Positions 62,448-64,000 of a stretch of DNA of 64,000 nucleotides are shown piece by piece (the first letter of the stretch is position 1; each line of letters opens with the position of its first letter). The position numbers and the translations under genes were made by a program. The notes beneath the pieces were generated by a model that did not search any database, was not told where the DNA came from, and saw nothing but the letters and a program-made list of their open reading frames with translations. Source of the DNA: Atribacter laminatus (GTDB taxonomy: Bacteria > Atribacterota > Atribacteria > Atribacterales > Atribacteraceae); assembly GCF_015775515.1 (NCBI RefSeq), contig NZ_CP065383.1, forward strand, positions 1-64,000, given 5' to 3'.

Positions 62448-63980
62448 TTAAAACTCCAGATATTTTCGATCCAGGGTTCGATACTGAATGGCTTCGGCAA
62501 CGTGCTCAATATCAATTTTTTCTGAGCGGTCAAGGTCGGCGATGGTCCGGGCAACTTTTAAAATCCGATGATAGGCTCGAGCACTCAAGGCCAAGCTTTC
62601 AATGGACTTTTCAAGAAGATCGTGAGCTTCTCGGCTACAGACACAGAACTTTTTCATATGCCGGACTTTCATCTCTCCATTGAGATGAATTCCCTCTTTT
62701 TGATACCTTTCTCTTTGGATAAGCCGAACTTGCTCAACTCTTTTTCTCACCACTTCTGAATTTTCACCAGTGGCATTCGAGGAAAGATCGGAAAAATCCA
62801 ATCGGGGAATCTCGACTTGGAGGTCCATCCGGTCTAAAAAAGGACCGGATAACCGGCTCCGATAGCGGATGATTTGAGAGGTGGAACAAGTACAGGTTTT
62901 CTTGGTATCACCTAGGAAGCCACAGGGACATGGATTACATGAGGCGACCAGAGTGAATTTAGCCGGATAGGTGGTGGTCATGCTAGCTCGGGAGATGGTT
63001 ATCTTCCCTTCCTCAAGGGGTTCCCGCAGTGCTTCCAATACATTTCTCTTAAACTCCAGAACTTCATCCAAAAAGAGTACTCCATGATGAGAAAGACTGA
63101 TTTCTCCAGGGCGCGGCCATTGACCGCCACCGATAAGAGCCACATCGGAAATGGTATGGTGGGGAGATCGAAAAGGTCGGCTAATAACCAAGGGTCGGTC
63201 ACCGGATATCAGACCGGCAACGCTATGAATCTTTGTTACTTCGATTGCTTCTTCTAAGGATAATAAGGGGAGTAATCCAGGTAACCTTCTGGATAACATG
63301 GTCTTCCCTGATCCTGGTGGACCGACAAAGAGAAGGTGATGGCCACCGGCAGCTGAAATTTCTAAGGCTCGCTTTCCGTGGCGCTGCCCTTTAACCTCTG
63401 ATAAATCATCATCACGGTTGGTATGGTGAAATAAACTTTGAGGATCGATAGTAACTGGATTTTTAGCTTGATTTCCATTAAGAAAATCCGCCAGTTGGTT
63501 GATGTCACGAAAACCATATACCTCAACTTTGCCAGCAATAGCCCCTTCGCGAGCATTGGCATTGGCAACAAATAAACGATAGGAACTGGCTTCTTTTGAA
63601 AGAGCATGAGCGATCGGTAGAATTCCGTGGACTGGTCGTATTTCACCGGAAAGAGATAACTCGCCAACTACTATGGTTCGATCGGAATTAAAACGTGTCT
63701 GATCGGTAGCGGTTAATATTCCCAAAGCAATAGCCAAATCAAAATCACTTCCGGTTTTTCGAAGCGATGCCGGTGCCAGGTTAACGGTTACCCGACGAGC
63801 TGGAAAAATAAAACCAGTATTTTTTAAAGCACTGCGAACTCTTTCTCGTGCCTCCTGAACTGCTGTGTCAGGTAGCCCAACAATGTTAAAGGAAGGCATA
63901 CCTGGACCAACATCAATTTCGGCTTCAACTATCGTCGCATCGATTCCAATGGCAGTCGCACTTAAGATTTTCGCTAACAA
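62448..63980 (-). CDS. comM: ComM/YifB Mg-chelatase-like AAA+ ATPase
   Basis: The gene starts at TTG with AAGGGGG upstream, giving 510 residues. The N-terminal domain (GIDATIVEAEIDVGPGMPSF) precedes the Walker A GPPGSGKT, Walker B VLFLDEVLEF, a zinc motif ([18 protein letters not shown]) and the C-terminal Mg-chelatase domain. ComM is a helicase for branch migration in natural transformation. A conserved pair with dprA. Confidence 0.9.
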   Translation of the reverse strand: MLAKILSATAIGIDATIVEAEIDVGPGMPSFNIVGLPDTAVQEARERVRSALKNTGFIFPARRVTVNLAPASLRKTGSDFDLAIALGILTATDQTRFNSDRTIVVGELSLSGEIRPVHGILPIAHALSKEASSYRLFVANANAREGAIAGKVEVYGFRDINQLADFLNGNQAKNPVTIDPQSLFHHTNRDDDLSEVKGQRHGKRALEISAAGGHHLLFVGPPGSGKTMLSRRLPGLLPLLSLEEAIEVTKIHSVAGLISGDRPLVISRPFRSPHHTISDVALIGGGQWPRPGEISLSHHGVLFLDEVLEFKRNVLEALREPLEEGKITISRASMTTTYPAKFTLVASCNPCPCGFLGDTKKTCTCSTSQIIRYRSRLSGPFLDRMDLQVEIPRLDFSDLSSNATGENSEVVRKRVEQVRLIQRERYQKEGIHLNGEMKVRHMKKFCVCSREAHDLLEKSIESLALSARAYHRILKVARTIADLDRSEKIDIEHVAEAIQYRTLDRKYLEF

Positions 63981-64000
63981 TTCGCATCCCCCTTCACTGG

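Noticed and set aside
1-64000. CRISPR array
   Set aside because: No regularly spaced direct repeats with unique spacers were seen in reading the window.

Overview
The window is about 64 kb of low-to-moderate GC bacterial chromosome that has been heavily reworked by insertion sequences and segmental duplication. The gene content suggests an anaerobic or fermentative bacterium living on imported sugars. It has two CUT1-type sugar ABC importers without local ATPases, enolase-superfamily sugar-acid dehydratases, and a sugar isomerase of the fucose/arabinose class. It also has a T-box-controlled trp operon, a GerW(YtfJ)/DUF2953(YtfI) pair typical of endospore-former lineages, and several GGDEF/HD-GYP paralogs. 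No strongly diagnostic outer-membrane gene is visible. This fits an Atribacterota-like or deep Bacillota-like organism, but that is inference from gene content only and no marker gene here proves it.

Layout: 0.05-3.1 kb holds a class II aldolase and the first GGDEF/HD-GYP protein. 3.2-5.2 kb is a graveyard of small ORFs, a serine-recombinase tail and an ISL3-type fragment. 5.3-11.7 kb (minus) is a sugar-acid operon: enolase-superfamily enzyme, frameshifted GntR regulator, second enolase-superfamily enzyme, binding protein and two permeases. 12.2-15.2 kb holds the second GGDEF/HD-GYP gene and the GerW/DUF2953 pair. 15.5-17.0 kb is an IS4-family element. 17.3-21.1 kb carries tRNA-Leu, a histidine kinase, PstS and a sugar isomerase. 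21.5-25.8 kb (minus) holds tRNA-Pro, an SDR dehydrogenase and a second sugar ABC importer.

From 26 to 36.6 kb (minus) lie two thiol-redox clusters separated by an arsR-acr3-usp arsenite operon. The larger cluster is a compact nine-gene operon: ArsR, permease with a CSC motif, mini-thioredoxin, ferredoxin, Cys-rich protein, two thioredoxins, CcdA and a secreted protein. A second PstS follows. The trp operon (trpEGDCF, trpG frameshifted, T-box leader) occupies 38.0-42.7 kb, with an IS directly upstream of its promoter. A second IS4-family copy follows, then a TrpB2-type gene. 48-52 kb contains two methyltransferases, a chimeric dprA/comM relic, a nonsense copy of the small ORF family, an ISL3 fragment and a doubly frameshifted DUF1254 gene. 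52.1-54.2 kb is a lipoylation trio. 54.8-55.8 kb is a stand-alone SIR2-like protein. 56.2-58.3 kb is the third GGDEF/HD-GYP gene with its divergent small ORF. 58.6-61.1 kb is decayed and intact IS material, and the window closes with dprA and comM.

Main themes: (1) All three GGDEF/HD-GYP genes have sigma-28 (SigD/FliA)-type promoters a few bases from the start codon. (2) Two of those genes share a 636-bp tract that reads as identical, a sign of gene conversion. (3) A small helical protein family occurs at four loci, two intact and two broken. (4) The redox/permease operon may be an uncharacterised metalloid- or thiol-handling system. (5) Several frameshifts fall in homopolymer runs, so sequencing error must be excluded before calling them pseudogenes.
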